Below are positions 42,037-50,389 of a stretch of DNA of 64,000 nucleotides, piece by piece. Position numbers and translations under genes: made by a program. The notes under the pieces were generated by a model. That model did no database searches, was not told where the DNA came from, and saw nothing but the letters and a program-made list of their open reading frames with translations. Origin of the DNA: Anaerolineae bacterium (GTDB taxonomy: Bacteria > Chloroflexota > Anaerolineae > Aggregatilineales > Phototrophicaceae). Numbering within the stretch: the first letter of the stretch is position 1; the number at the start of each line of letters is the position of its first letter. The DNA is taken from NCBI GenBank assembly GCA_022822305.1, contig JAJEBY010000003.1:682001-746000 (forward strand), read 5' to 3'.

Positions 42037-42921
42037 CTAGCCCTTCACAGCGCCTTCGCTGAGCCCGCGCACCAGGTAACGCTGAAATACGAAAGCCACG
42101 ATGACCGGCGGCAAGACGCCCAGCGTGGTCGCCGCCGCCAGCGCGTTCCAATTGACCTGATGCAGGTTGCGGAACGACATCAGCAGCGGCGGATAGGTCA
42201 AGGAATTGGTCAGCGTCAAGGCGAAGAAGAACTCGCTCCAGGCTTCCATGAAAGACATGACGCCAACCGCGATCATGCCCGGCACAGCCAGCGGCATCAC
42301 AACCATGCGGAAGGCCTGCCAGCGCGTCGCGCCGTCAATCAACGCCATCTCCTCGATATCGCGCGCCAGGGTGTCGAAGTACTCGCGCAGAATCCAAATC
42401 GTCAGCGGCAGGATGAAAATGGTATACGTGAAAATCAGCGCCCACAGCGTGTTGATCAATCCGATTTTGCGCAAGATGATGAACAAGGGCACGATCAACG
42501 CCAGCGCCGGCAGCACCCGCGTCATCAGCACGCCCAGATAGGCGGCGCGCGACAATCGGAAATCGAAGCGCGAGAAGGCGTAAGCGGCCATCCCGCCGAT
42601 AACCAGATTGGAGAAAACAACAGCTACCGAGACGATAGTGCTATTCAGCAAGGCCGGCATCATGCGCGAAAACTCGGTGGTCGTGCCATAATCCCCGCGC
42701 TGACCCGTCTCCCCAATTATGACCTCGCGATAATTCTCTATCGTGGGTTGCTGCGGAATCCAGTTCGGCGGTTTCGCGCCCAATTCCGGCGGATCCATGA
42801 AACTGGTGATGAGCATGTAATAGACCGGGAATCCCACCCAAAACAACAGGCAGAAGAAGGAGAAATAGGTCAAGACTTTGCGCGCGATAGCTCGCCCGGT
42901 CGCGTGATTCAAGCCGCTCAT
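42037..42921 (-). CDS. MalG-type (CUT1) ABC sugar permease, tandem copy 1
   Basis: A 294-residue permease near-identical to the downstream copy at 41147-42031. It has the same six-helix layout and the same EAA loop (REYFDTLARDIEEMALIDGA). It begins 10 bases after the MalF-type gene. Two MalG-type subunits beside one MalF-type subunit is unusual: alternative F/G pairs or F-G-G' exchange with different binding proteins are possible. No ATP-binding subunit is encoded nearby. Confidence 0.94.
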   Translation of the reverse strand: MSGLNHATGRAIARKVLTYFSFFCLLFWVGFPVYYMLITSFMDPPELGAKPPNWIPQQPTIENYREVIIGETGQRGDYGTTTEFSRMMPALLNSTIVSVAVVFSNLVIGGMAAYAFSRFDFRLSRAAYLGVLMTRVLPALALIVPLFIILRKIGLINTLWALIFTYTIFILPLTIWILREYFDTLARDIEEMALIDGATRWQAFRMVVMPLAVPGMIAVGVMSFMEAWSEFFFALTLTNSLTYPPLLMSFRNLHQVNWNALAAATTLGVLPPVIVAFVFQRYLVRGLSEGAVKG

Positions 42922-42931
42922 GTCATCAGCC

Positions 42932-43855
42932 TCAAGCGTAGGTCGACTGCGAACGATAAATCAAACGAACAAAAATCAATCCTACGCCCATAGTGATTAA
43001 TCCGAGCACATTGGAGACCGCCGCGCCCATGCCCAGGTCGAAGTTGATGAAAGAGTAGCGATACAGCAGCACGGATATCAGCATGGTGGCGTCGCCGGGT
43101 CCCCCCTGTGTCATGATCCAGACCGCGTCAAACTGCAGAAAGCCAAGAACAATGTTATACAGCAGCACGATAGTCAGCGTCGGTCGCAGCCAGGCAAAGG
43201 TGATAAACCGAAACCGCGCTCGCATCCCGGCGCCGTCAACCTTGGCCGCATCGTAAAGATCTTCCGGTATCGTCTGCAATGCCGCCAGCAACAATATGGC
43301 GCTGAAAGAAGTCTGCCGCCATGCCGACGCCAGCGCCGTGAAGATCAACGCCCAATGCTCATTCGCCATGAAGGGAATGTACTTGTCGATCAATCCCAGG
43401 CTGTAGAGCAAACCATTGATAGCGCCGAACTGGGCATTAACCAGCCAGTTCCAGAGCAAGCCGATGACGATCCAGGGCAATGCCCAAGGCAGAATCAGCA
43501 AGGTGCGGCCGATGCCGCGGCCTTTGAAATCCTCCACCAGCAGCAGCGCGAAGAACAATCCCATCAATGTGGGCACAGTGACGACGATCGCGGCGAACTT
43601 CAGATTGATCTCAACCGCTTTCCAGAACAATCGACTCGTGAACAGCTCGATATAGTTGTCAAATAAGATGAAGGTCGTCCGGTCCCGGATCAGATCGATA
43701 TTGTGGAAGCTATAATAAATCGTTGTGAGCAAGGGGCTTATGATGATGACGAATATGGTGATCAGCGCGGGCGCCAGCAGCACATAAGGAATCCACTTGC
43801 GATCCCAGTGTTTTCTGCTTTGCGCTGTGCCCTTGCTGATGGATGCGCTGGCCAT
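42932..43855 (-). CDS. MalF-type (CUT1) ABC sugar permease
   Basis: A 307-residue permease. A basic N-terminal tail (SRKHWDRKW) precedes IPYVLLAPALITIFVIIISP (helix 1), the usual CUT1 opening; six helices follow, with the EAA loop IPEDLYDAAKVDGAGMRARF around residues 205-225 and FDAVWIMTQGGPGDATMLIS near 245, both family hallmarks. ATG at 43855 was chosen; a TTG two codons earlier is the alternative. It is 124 bases downstream of the binding-protein gene, a gap that contains a possible hairpin. Confidence 0.93.
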   Translation of the reverse strand: MASASISKGTAQSRKHWDRKWIPYVLLAPALITIFVIIISPLLTTIYYSFHNIDLIRDRTTFILFDNYIELFTSRLFWKAVEINLKFAAIVVTVPTLMGLFFALLLVEDFKGRGIGRTLLILPWALPWIVIGLLWNWLVNAQFGAINGLLYSLGLIDKYIPFMANEHWALIFTALASAWRQTSFSAILLLAALQTIPEDLYDAAKVDGAGMRARFRFITFAWLRPTLTIVLLYNIVLGFLQFDAVWIMTQGGPGDATMLISVLLYRYSFINFDLGMGAAVSNVLGLITMGVGLIFVRLIYRSQSTYA

Positions 43856-43979
43856 GATCAACTGCCCGTTTCACTCGCTGTCGATTTGACAAATATCAAA
43901 GCGCACAGGTCAGGATCCGTGACCCCAACCTGTACGCGCATTCGATGGAAAGTTCTGTGCTATTGAAGCGATCTGCGGC

Positions 43980-45284
43980 TTACGAGTATTGTTCCCGCAG
44001 CTCTACCACCTTGTCGGCCAGGCTTGTAACGGCGTCCGCCGGCGTGATATTGCCTTGCAGCATGCGCTGAATCTCGTCGCCAACGTGGGTCTGGAATTCG
44101 CTGTACCAAGGCTGATTGCGCGCCTGAACCACATCGGAGTTGTTGGCGAACATGTCCTTGATCTGCTCGAAATCGTAGTAAGGGCCGTAGTTGGCCTGCA
44201 CGTCCGCATCATCGTAGAAATCCGGATAAGGCGCGCCCAGCGCCGCCGCCGCCGCCCAGGACTTATGCACGGAACGCTCGCCGTTGGCGTCTTTCCAGGT
44301 ATAGAACTTGATCAGATCCCACGAACGATCCACATTGGGTCCATCCGACATCTGCACGATTTCGCCCATTTGGAAAGTCTTGCCATCGGATCCCGGCATG
44401 CGATCGGCGATGCGCAGGTGGTCAACTTCCGGTCCGCCGCCCGAATTCATCAGCTTCAAGAAATAGTGATGCAAGACGTAGAAAGCGGACGTGCCGTTCT
44501 GCATGGCGGTCATTTGCTCGCCGGGCTGATCGGTCAGCTGAGTCGGCGACGTCATGCCGTCCTGGAACATCGCCTGCCACCACTCAAAGACATCGGCGGT
44601 TTTGGAATCGTCAGCGAAAGCGGGTTCACCTTCGGGCGAGAAGGGCGTGATGCCTTCCGAAAGCAGATAAACCTGCAGGTATTCCTCACAGAATTCCTTG
44701 ATCCAGTACGCCAGATAAGGCGCCTCGACGCCGTCCGCCTTCAGCTTCGCGCACTGGTCATACAATTCCTGCTTGGTCTGTGGCGGCGCGTCAAAGCCGG
44801 ATTCGCTCAACAAGCGCTCGTTGTAATGCAGAACATGCACCGCGCTGAAGTAGGGCATGCTAATCAGCTGACCTTCGGGTGTCGTATACGATGGCACCGA
44901 ACTGGGGAACATCTCGCCCAGAACCGCATCGGCATCGGGCAGGTCGTCCATGCGGCGCGCCCATCCGGCGTTGTAGAAGCGCGTTGAGTTGTACTTGAAG
45001 TTGTAATAGACATCCATGTGCACGCCACCGAGGATCTTAGTCTGGATGCCGGTGGAATATCCCACGTTGGGAATGATGTGCAGATCGACCGGAATGCCCG
45101 ATTGAGCTGTGAAATTGTCGAGATGCTCGCGAATGGTATCCGGCTGAAAATCCCAGCCATAGAATTGCAGCGCGTCACCCTGCGCCAGGGCGCCAGCGGC
45201 CGGCAATCCAGCCAGCGCCATTGACGCCAAGCCCATGCCCGAAGTCTGCAGAAACTGCCGTCTTGATAGTCTACGCTTATTCAT
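43980..45284 (-). CDS. Family 1 (sugar-type) ABC substrate-binding protein, Tat-exported
   Basis: A 434-residue binding protein. The N-terminus MNKRRLSRRQFLQTSGMGLA carries a twin-arginine motif (SRRQFLQ), followed by a mildly hydrophobic stretch and AGALAQ cleavage near residue 35, so it should be exported folded by the Tat pathway. The mature part has ALQFYGWDFQPDTIREHLDNF, typical of family 1. First gene of the ten-gene operon 45284-34219: binding protein, F, G, G', Gfo/Idh, PTE-like, D-serine dehydratase-like, Gfo/Idh, D-aminoacylase, dehydratase. The ligand is unknown; a sugar or sugar-amino-acid conjugate is suggested by the enzymes. Confidence 0.92.
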   Translation of the reverse strand: MNKRRLSRRQFLQTSGMGLASMALAGLPAAGALAQGDALQFYGWDFQPDTIREHLDNFTAQSGIPVDLHIIPNVGYSTGIQTKILGGVHMDVYYNFKYNSTRFYNAGWARRMDDLPDADAVLGEMFPSSVPSYTTPEGQLISMPYFSAVHVLHYNERLLSESGFDAPPQTKQELYDQCAKLKADGVEAPYLAYWIKEFCEEYLQVYLLSEGITPFSPEGEPAFADDSKTADVFEWWQAMFQDGMTSPTQLTDQPGEQMTAMQNGTSAFYVLHHYFLKLMNSGGGPEVDHLRIADRMPGSDGKTFQMGEIVQMSDGPNVDRSWDLIKFYTWKDANGERSVHKSWAAAAALGAPYPDFYDDADVQANYGPYYDFEQIKDMFANNSDVVQARNQPWYSEFQTHVGDEIQRMLQGNITPADAVTSLADKVVELREQYS

Positions 45285-45621
45285 AACGCCATCTTCCCCT
45301 CAATTGTGTAATTCAATACGGAAGCGAAATCGCATCACTTTGGTCGAATCGGATTCCCCGCGCTCGGCGCAAACTTCACATTCAAATGCGAATGCCGAAC
45401 TCGAGAATGTATAGATTCAAAGACCGCAAATCATGCGAAGATTACATATAACGCATTTGAAGTCAGACTGCAAGTATCCGAAAACCGGACGCGTTTGACG
45501 ATGGCGTTCGCGCGTCTTAAGATGCGTTTTCGGCTATGCTCTTGGTAGTCGAATCCGGCGGCCAGCGCAACGCGGAGACCGTTCCGTCGTTCACAGGTCG
45601 CATTCGCCGGGAGCATCTCGC
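45285..45621. other. Divergent intergenic region without a gene
   Basis: 337 bases between the binding-protein operon (minus) and a DNA methyltransferase gene (plus). It must hold both promoters. For the plus gene a TATGCT at 45535-45540 is a possible -10 with no good -35, and GGGAG lies before the ATG. For the minus gene, AGGGGAAG lies 9 bases before the ATG. No repeat or RNA gene was recognised. Confidence 0.5.
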
Positions 45622-46542
45622 ATGAAACCACTTGAGATCAGGAACCGCACCCTCTGCCACGGCGACAACCTGCATTTCCTGCGCCGCATCGCCGACGAAT
45701 CCGTCCACCTCATCGTCACTGATCCGCCCTTCAACAAAGATCGCGATTTCGGCGATGCCTTCAGCGATCGCTGGTCCTGGGCGCAAGACGGTCATGCCGA
45801 TTGGCTCGATCATATCGGCGAGCGCTGCCCGCCCCTGCTGGCAGTCATCCACACGGCGCGGCAGACCGCCGGTGAGGGCATGAGCGCCTATCTGTGCTGG
45901 CTGGGCATCCGCCTGCTGGAGATACATCGCCTGCTGCATCCCGAAGGCAGCCTCTACCTGCACATCGACCACAGCGCGCACGCCTATGTCAAGCTCGCGC
46001 TCGATGCCATTTTCGGCCCCGCCAACTTTCGCAACGACATCGTCTGGTTCTACAAGACCGGCGGCGTCAGCAAGCGCTGGTTCGGCCGCAAGCACGACAA
46101 CATTCTCTTCTACAGCAAAACCGACCGCTACACCTTTCATCCACAGCGAGAGAAATCTTATCTCTCGCACAAATACGGCTTCTCCAATATCGCCATCGAG
46201 CGCGACGACGGCGGCTACTATCGCCAGGTCGCCATGCGCGATGTCTGGGATATCCCCGCGCTGCGCGGCAACCAGCCGGAAGCGACCGGTTTTCCCACGC
46301 AAAAGCCGCTGGCGCTGGTCGAGCGCATCATCAAGGCATCGAGCAACCCAGGCGATATCGTGCTCGATCCCTTCTGCGGGAGCGGCACGACCGCCATCGC
46401 CGCCGAGAAGCTGAGACGTCAGTGGCTGATGATGGATCGCTGGGACGGCGCCTGCGAGCTGCTGCGCGAGCGTCTGGCGCAGGCGGGGATAGAAAACGCC
46501 AATCCATGTGTATTCCGCAACTCGGAGGCCAATAGCTCTTGA
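45622..46542 (+). CDS. Orphan site-specific DNA methyltransferase (beta-type N4/N6), DPPF class
   Basis: A 306-residue amino-methyltransferase. The catalytic motif IV is TDPPFNKD near residue 33, close to the N-terminus, and the AdoMet motif I is DPFCGSGTTAIAAEKL near residue 249, so the order is IV then I (beta group). Between them lies the target-recognition region (about 90-215), with NDIVWFYKTGGVSKRWF and PTQKPLALVERIIKASS typical of the family. GGGAG precedes the ATG. No restriction gene is next to it, so it is an orphan methylase. Adenine-N6 is suggested by DPPF, but cytosine-N4 cannot be excluded. It abuts the convergent SH3/Excalibur gene. Confidence 0.9.
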   Translation: MKPLEIRNRTLCHGDNLHFLRRIADESVHLIVTDPPFNKDRDFGDAFSDRWSWAQDGHADWLDHIGERCPPLLAVIHTARQTAGEGMSAYLCWLGIRLLEIHRLLHPEGSLYLHIDHSAHAYVKLALDAIFGPANFRNDIVWFYKTGGVSKRWFGRKHDNILFYSKTDRYTFHPQREKSYLSHKYGFSNIAIERDDGGYYRQVAMRDVWDIPALRGNQPEATGFPTQKPLALVERIIKASSNPGDIVLDPFCGSGTTAIAAEKLRRQWLMMDRWDGACELLRERLAQAGIENANPCVFRNSEANSS

Positions 46543-47415
46543 CTATCCGCCGGGACAAATACTCTCGCAGGGCACGCCATCGTTATCGCCATCGCGTCGG
46601 CGACAACCGCAGTTATTCAGCTGGTAATACGCTTCTGCGCAGGATGACATCGCGCCGCAAGTCTTGCTGCAATTGCAGCTATAAGCGGGCTGAGCCGGCG
46701 CGGCCGCTGGAACAGCCGTCGCCGGTTGGGCGGGCGCTGCCGCTGGAACAGCCGTCGCCGGTTGGGCGGGCGCGGCCGACTGCGGCGGCGCAGCGGCGGA
46801 CACTTGCTGCCTGTTCGGCGCTGGCGCAGGCGCGCGCGGTGCGTCAAACGTCAGCCAGCCGGCGATAAATACTTCGCGGCCATTCTGCTCGATCAAATAC
46901 CAGTCGCCGCTCTGCCCGACCGCTCGCAAGCGCGTATCAGCCGCAACCGATCCGACCAACGCGTAATTCGTGCCGGGGCCCTCCCGCAGGTTGACCGTGC
47001 CGTGGGTGTATCGAGTCCGCGCCGCGGAAAAGCGGCTCACAGTGAATGGCGGAACGCTTGTTGCTATGGTCGTGGCTGTCGGCGGCAATGGCGTCAGTGT
47101 TGGCGGAATGGGCGTGCTTGTCGGCGGAAGCGATGTCGATGTTTCGGGAAATGGCAACCTGGTCGACGCTATCGGCGTTGAAGTCATCAGCCGCGAAACC
47201 GGAACCGCGCTTGACTCAGCCACCCGCTCGTCAGCTGATGACACCGGTGTCGGCTCGCGGCGTTGCACAGCAGCGGCAACGGACGCTAGCCTGGAGTTCT
47301 CGGGGCTGAAAATCGTGAAGACTGCTACGCTGACAACTGCAAGTAGAATCATTCCCAGTATGAATATGCAACCGCATCTGAGCACCGCTAAGCGCCTCCA
47401 GTAATATTTCGGCAT
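46543..47415 (-). CDS. Membrane-anchored SH3b and Excalibur domain protein
   Basis: A 290-residue protein. A signal anchor (about residues 10-37, CGCIFILGMILLAVVSVAVF) is followed by a Pro/Thr/Ser-rich linker (TSTPIPPTLTPLPPT-like, residues 75-120). A bacterial SH3 domain (VNLREGPGTNYALVGSVAAD and WYLIEQNGREVFIAGWL, residues about 135-190) follows, then an Ala/Pro linker with a 12-residue tandem repeat, and a C-terminal Excalibur domain with Cys-rich SCNCSKTCGAMSSC and the calcium-binding loop DGDNDGVPCE. It is probably displayed outside the membrane and may bind cell-wall material. Role unknown. The stop abuts the convergent methyltransferase stop. Confidence 0.85.
   Translation of the reverse strand: MPKYYWRRLAVLRCGCIFILGMILLAVVSVAVFTIFSPENSRLASVAAAVQRREPTPVSSADERVAESSAVPVSRLMTSTPIASTRLPFPETSTSLPPTSTPIPPTLTPLPPTATTIATSVPPFTVSRFSAARTRYTHGTVNLREGPGTNYALVGSVAADTRLRAVGQSGDWYLIEQNGREVFIAGWLTFDAPRAPAPAPNRQQVSAAAPPQSAAPAQPATAVPAAAPAQPATAVPAAAPAQPAYSCNCSKTCGAMSSCAEAYYQLNNCGCRRRDGDNDGVPCESICPGG
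46701..46772. repeat. Two tandem 36-bp units in the Ala/Pro linker of the SH3/Excalibur gene
   Basis: 46701-46736 and 46737-46772 are nearly identical (start CGGCCGCTGG against CTGCCGCTGG), with partial copies on both sides. On the minus strand each unit encodes a 12-residue PAQPATAVPAAA repeat, so copy-number change would keep the frame. Confidence 0.75.
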
Positions 47416-47717
47416 ATTGCGTAGCAGCCAAAGATGCTATCACAGGACTCGCGCGCGCACGGTTTGAATTTCGTCCGAGTTTCCAGACAATCCAAATGTT
47501 TTGGTTTTTCCAACCTTTCATACGGATGCCACAAGTTTGTCGTCGAGAGGCGACGACTCAGTTACCAAGTTCTTCCGGGCGCGGAGCATGCCTGGACAGT
47601 CGAAGCGGAAACGCTGTAATCTGTCGGTAATGTCGCCTTAATCCAGCTGCAATATCGACTGCTTATCTTTAGATTGCGGCGGATGCCGGCCTAATCATTC
47701 GATCAAGGAGTCTCAAC
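47416..47717. other. Intergenic region without a gene
   Basis: 302 bases between the divergent SH3/Excalibur and Spondin_N genes. A 7-bp perfect hairpin GTCGTCG-AGAGG-CGACGAC lies at 47539-47557, without a T-run. AAGGAG at 47705-47710 is the ribosome-binding site of the next gene. No convincing promoter was found. Confidence 0.45.
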
Positions 47718-49070
47718 ATGCGCAAAACTGCACTGCTCGCGTTCGCGCTGCTGCTTTTGGTCAGCGGCGGCGCCCTGGCGGATCACCACGATACCGTCTC
47801 CTTCACCGTCACCATCGACAACATTTCCGGTGTCGGCTTGTTCAAAAACGCCGGCGTACAAGCCGTGCCCGTCGGCGGCGATGGCGCTGGCCCGGCCTTG
47901 CCCTGCGGCGCTTACGAATTCACCATTCAGACCCAACCGGGCGATACCTTGACCTTCGCCACCATGCTGGCGCAATCCAACGACCTGTTCTTCGCGCCCG
48001 ACGAACATGGCATCTCCCTGTATGATGCCGAGGGCAATCCCGTCAGCGGCGATGTCAGCGACCAGGTCGATCTCTGGGATGCCGGTACCGAGGTCAATCA
48101 ACCCATCGGAGAGGGCGATCAGCAGGCGCCGCGCCAAGCTGGACCCAATACCGGCGACGCCGAGATGGCCGCCGTGCGCTTGGTCAGCGATCTCGATGAT
48201 GGTTTGGCTTATCCGGCCGCGGAAGACATTGTGGCAGTCACGCTAACCGCGGGCGACATGGGCGAATTCACCCTGCGCATCGAGAATGTCTCCGGCGACT
48301 CAAACTTCCCCACTCCCATCACGCCGATATTCTGGGTCGTGGAAGCGCGCGACGCCGCCGCCATAGACGACATGGGCATGAAATACGGCGCGCTTTTCAC
48401 CCCCGCCTACGAGATTTATGGCAATGGCCTGGAGCATCTGGCGGAAGACGGCGATACCTCGGCCTTGGTCAGCTTCTACGGCATCAACGGCTTCGCGACG
48501 CCGCTGGCGCCGGTAGTCTGGGCCGTGCACGATGACACCATGGGGGCAGGCGTCTTCTTCACCAGCGGCGAGGCCGACCGTGGCGAAGGTCTGGAAGCGC
48601 TGGCCGAAGACGGCGACCCGTCCGTACTGGCGGCATCGCTGGGCGATACCAATCACGGCGTGCAAGCTGTGCCTGACGGCGCTGACGGTCACGGACCCGC
48701 CTTCCCCGGCGATAGCTACAGCTTCAGCTTTGATGCGGCCCCCGGCCAATATCTGTCCTTCGCCACCATGTTCGTGCAGTCCAACGATCTCTTCTTCGGA
48801 CCGGACGAAGCGGGCGTCGCGCTCTTTGACGGCATGGGTTATCCCATTGAAGGCGATGTCACCGGCTGGATCGACCTGTGGGATGCCGGTACCGAGGTCA
48901 ATCAAGAACCCGGCATCGGCGACGATCAAGCGCCGCGGCAAGCCGGGCCAAACACCGGCGCTGATGAGATGGGCGTCGTGCAGTTGGTCGCGGATAGCGG
49001 CGATGGCTTCAGCTATCCGCGAACGGTGGTGCTCATCCGCGTCACGGTCGCCATCAACGCGGCGGGATAG
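47718..49070 (+). CDS. Secreted protein with two Spondin_N domains
   Basis: A 450-residue exported protein. The signal peptide is MRKTALLAFALLLLVSGGALA with cleavage before DHHDT. Two copies of the bacterial Spondin_N pattern follow: the first with TLTFATMLAQSNDLFFAPDE and VDLWDAGTEVNQ (about residues 75-145), the second with LSFATMFVQSNDLFFGPDE and IDLWDAGTEVNQ (about 345-405). Each ends in QAPRQAGPNTG. The stretch between (residues 165-310) looks like two shorter partial copies, e.g. GNGLEHLAEDGDTSALV and GEGLEALAEDGDPSVLA. It is rich in Asp/Glu. AAGGAG precedes the ATG. The role may be surface adhesion or matrix binding, by analogy only. Confidence 0.87.
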   Translation: MRKTALLAFALLLLVSGGALADHHDTVSFTVTIDNISGVGLFKNAGVQAVPVGGDGAGPALPCGAYEFTIQTQPGDTLTFATMLAQSNDLFFAPDEHGISLYDAEGNPVSGDVSDQVDLWDAGTEVNQPIGEGDQQAPRQAGPNTGDAEMAAVRLVSDLDDGLAYPAAEDIVAVTLTAGDMGEFTLRIENVSGDSNFPTPITPIFWVVEARDAAAIDDMGMKYGALFTPAYEIYGNGLEHLAEDGDTSALVSFYGINGFATPLAPVVWAVHDDTMGAGVFFTSGEADRGEGLEALAEDGDPSVLAASLGDTNHGVQAVPDGADGHGPAFPGDSYSFSFDAAPGQYLSFATMFVQSNDLFFGPDEAGVALFDGMGYPIEGDVTGWIDLWDAGTEVNQEPGIGDDQAPRQAGPNTGADEMGVVQLVADSGDGFSYPRTVVLIRVTVAINAAG

Positions 49071-49151
49071 GCAAGTCTAAATCAAGTCGGAGCCACCGAG
49101 CTCCGACGACAGCTTATGAGCGGGCGATCCGATGGGTCGCCTGCTCGCATT

Positions 49152-50300
49152 TCAATCATCGGCCAGCGGAAAATCCACCCAACGCCGTTCCCGATGCGAT
49201 ATCTCAACCGCGTTGATGATCTCCTGCACTTGGGCGTTCTGGGCAAAGTTGCCTTGATTCTCGCCGCTATCGTTGACAATCTCGTCCAGGAAGTTGTGCA
49301 CAAGATTGGCGTAGAACATCGCCGGCCAAGGCTCGCCGGGCGTATAGCCGGGCGGAAAGTAGCTGGGCGGAATATCGACTTTGACATATTCAACTTCATC
49401 GGCATCGGGGCTGGTTGATTGGCGCAGCGTTTCCTGGTTTTCGAGTTCAGCGCCCAGCCGACACAGCAGCGCGCCTTCGGATCCATATACCCGCGCTTCC
49501 ACGCCCGGATAACTGTTGACAGTCACGTAGCTGGTTTGAATCGTGCAGAAGCCGCCCTTGCTGTATTCGCCGATATAAACATCGCCGTCATCGATATTGG
49601 TGCGAATGAATTCTCCGCTCGGCATGGTGCGGTAGGGCACAAAGTTATACAGCAGACCGACCAGACTCTTCAGCGGGCTGTCCATGAACCACAAGCTGAT
49701 ATCGATAATCGGCGCGCCGTAACCCTCCACCGACGAGACTTTGATCTCTTGCGAGCCCGTCTCCACGATCATGTCTTCTTTGGTGACCGGCTCAGTCGGA
49801 CTGATGAACTGCGAATTCTGCTCGTAGCCATTAAAAATCCAGGGCTGACCGACCGCTCCATCGGCGATCAAATCGCGCATGTATTGGATGGATGGCGCAT
49901 AGCGAAAAGTCATGCCCACCTTGGTCTTCAGACCCTTGGAAACGGCGAGCTCGTGGGCGCGCCAGGTATTGCGATAATCATGCGCGACCGGCTTTTCGCA
50001 CAAGCAATGCTTGCCCGCTTCCAGCGCGGCGAAGGCCAGCGGTTCGTGATTGTTCTTGTCACTGAGGTCGCCGCGCGTGCAAACATCAATCACATCAATA
50101 TCATCGCGGCTCAGCATCTGCTGATAATCGGTATAGACGCTTTCGATATCGAAGCGCGCGGCGGCATCTCGCGCCAGATCTTCATTCAAGTCGCAGACCG
50201 CCACCAAGTCACAAAGCGGCGATCGCTGGAATCCGGGCAAGTGCGCGCTCCTCGACCAGCGGCCGGCGCCGATCACTCCAACTCGTAATTTGTCAGGCAT
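49152..50300 (-). CDS. Gfo/Idh/MocA family dehydrogenase
   Basis: A 382-residue NAD(P)-dependent enzyme: GVIGAGRWSRSAHLPGF at the start, CEKPVAHDYRNTW near residue 100, and GMTFRYAPSIQYMRDLI near 128. The middle part is longer than in its paralogues here (YNFVPYRTMPSGEFIRTNID). The expected catalytic His after the Lys/EKP domain was not identified; IVETGSQEIKVSSVEGYG replaces the usual HxxD region, so activity is uncertain. It is followed on the plus strand by nothing but 80 bases to the Spondin_N gene stop. Confidence 0.86.
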   Translation of the reverse strand: MPDKLRVGVIGAGRWSRSAHLPGFQRSPLCDLVAVCDLNEDLARDAAARFDIESVYTDYQQMLSRDDIDVIDVCTRGDLSDKNNHEPLAFAALEAGKHCLCEKPVAHDYRNTWRAHELAVSKGLKTKVGMTFRYAPSIQYMRDLIADGAVGQPWIFNGYEQNSQFISPTEPVTKEDMIVETGSQEIKVSSVEGYGAPIIDISLWFMDSPLKSLVGLLYNFVPYRTMPSGEFIRTNIDDGDVYIGEYSKGGFCTIQTSYVTVNSYPGVEARVYGSEGALLCRLGAELENQETLRQSTSPDADEVEYVKVDIPPSYFPPGYTPGEPWPAMFYANLVHNFLDEIVNDSGENQGNFAQNAQVQEIINAVEISHRERRWVDFPLADD

Positions 50301-50389
50301 GGCAAATGCTCCCTCTAGGAACTCATGGATCGCTCATTCGAGCGGCGGACAACTTGCGATTCAAAACTGCGGCAATTCGCGCCGGCCGT

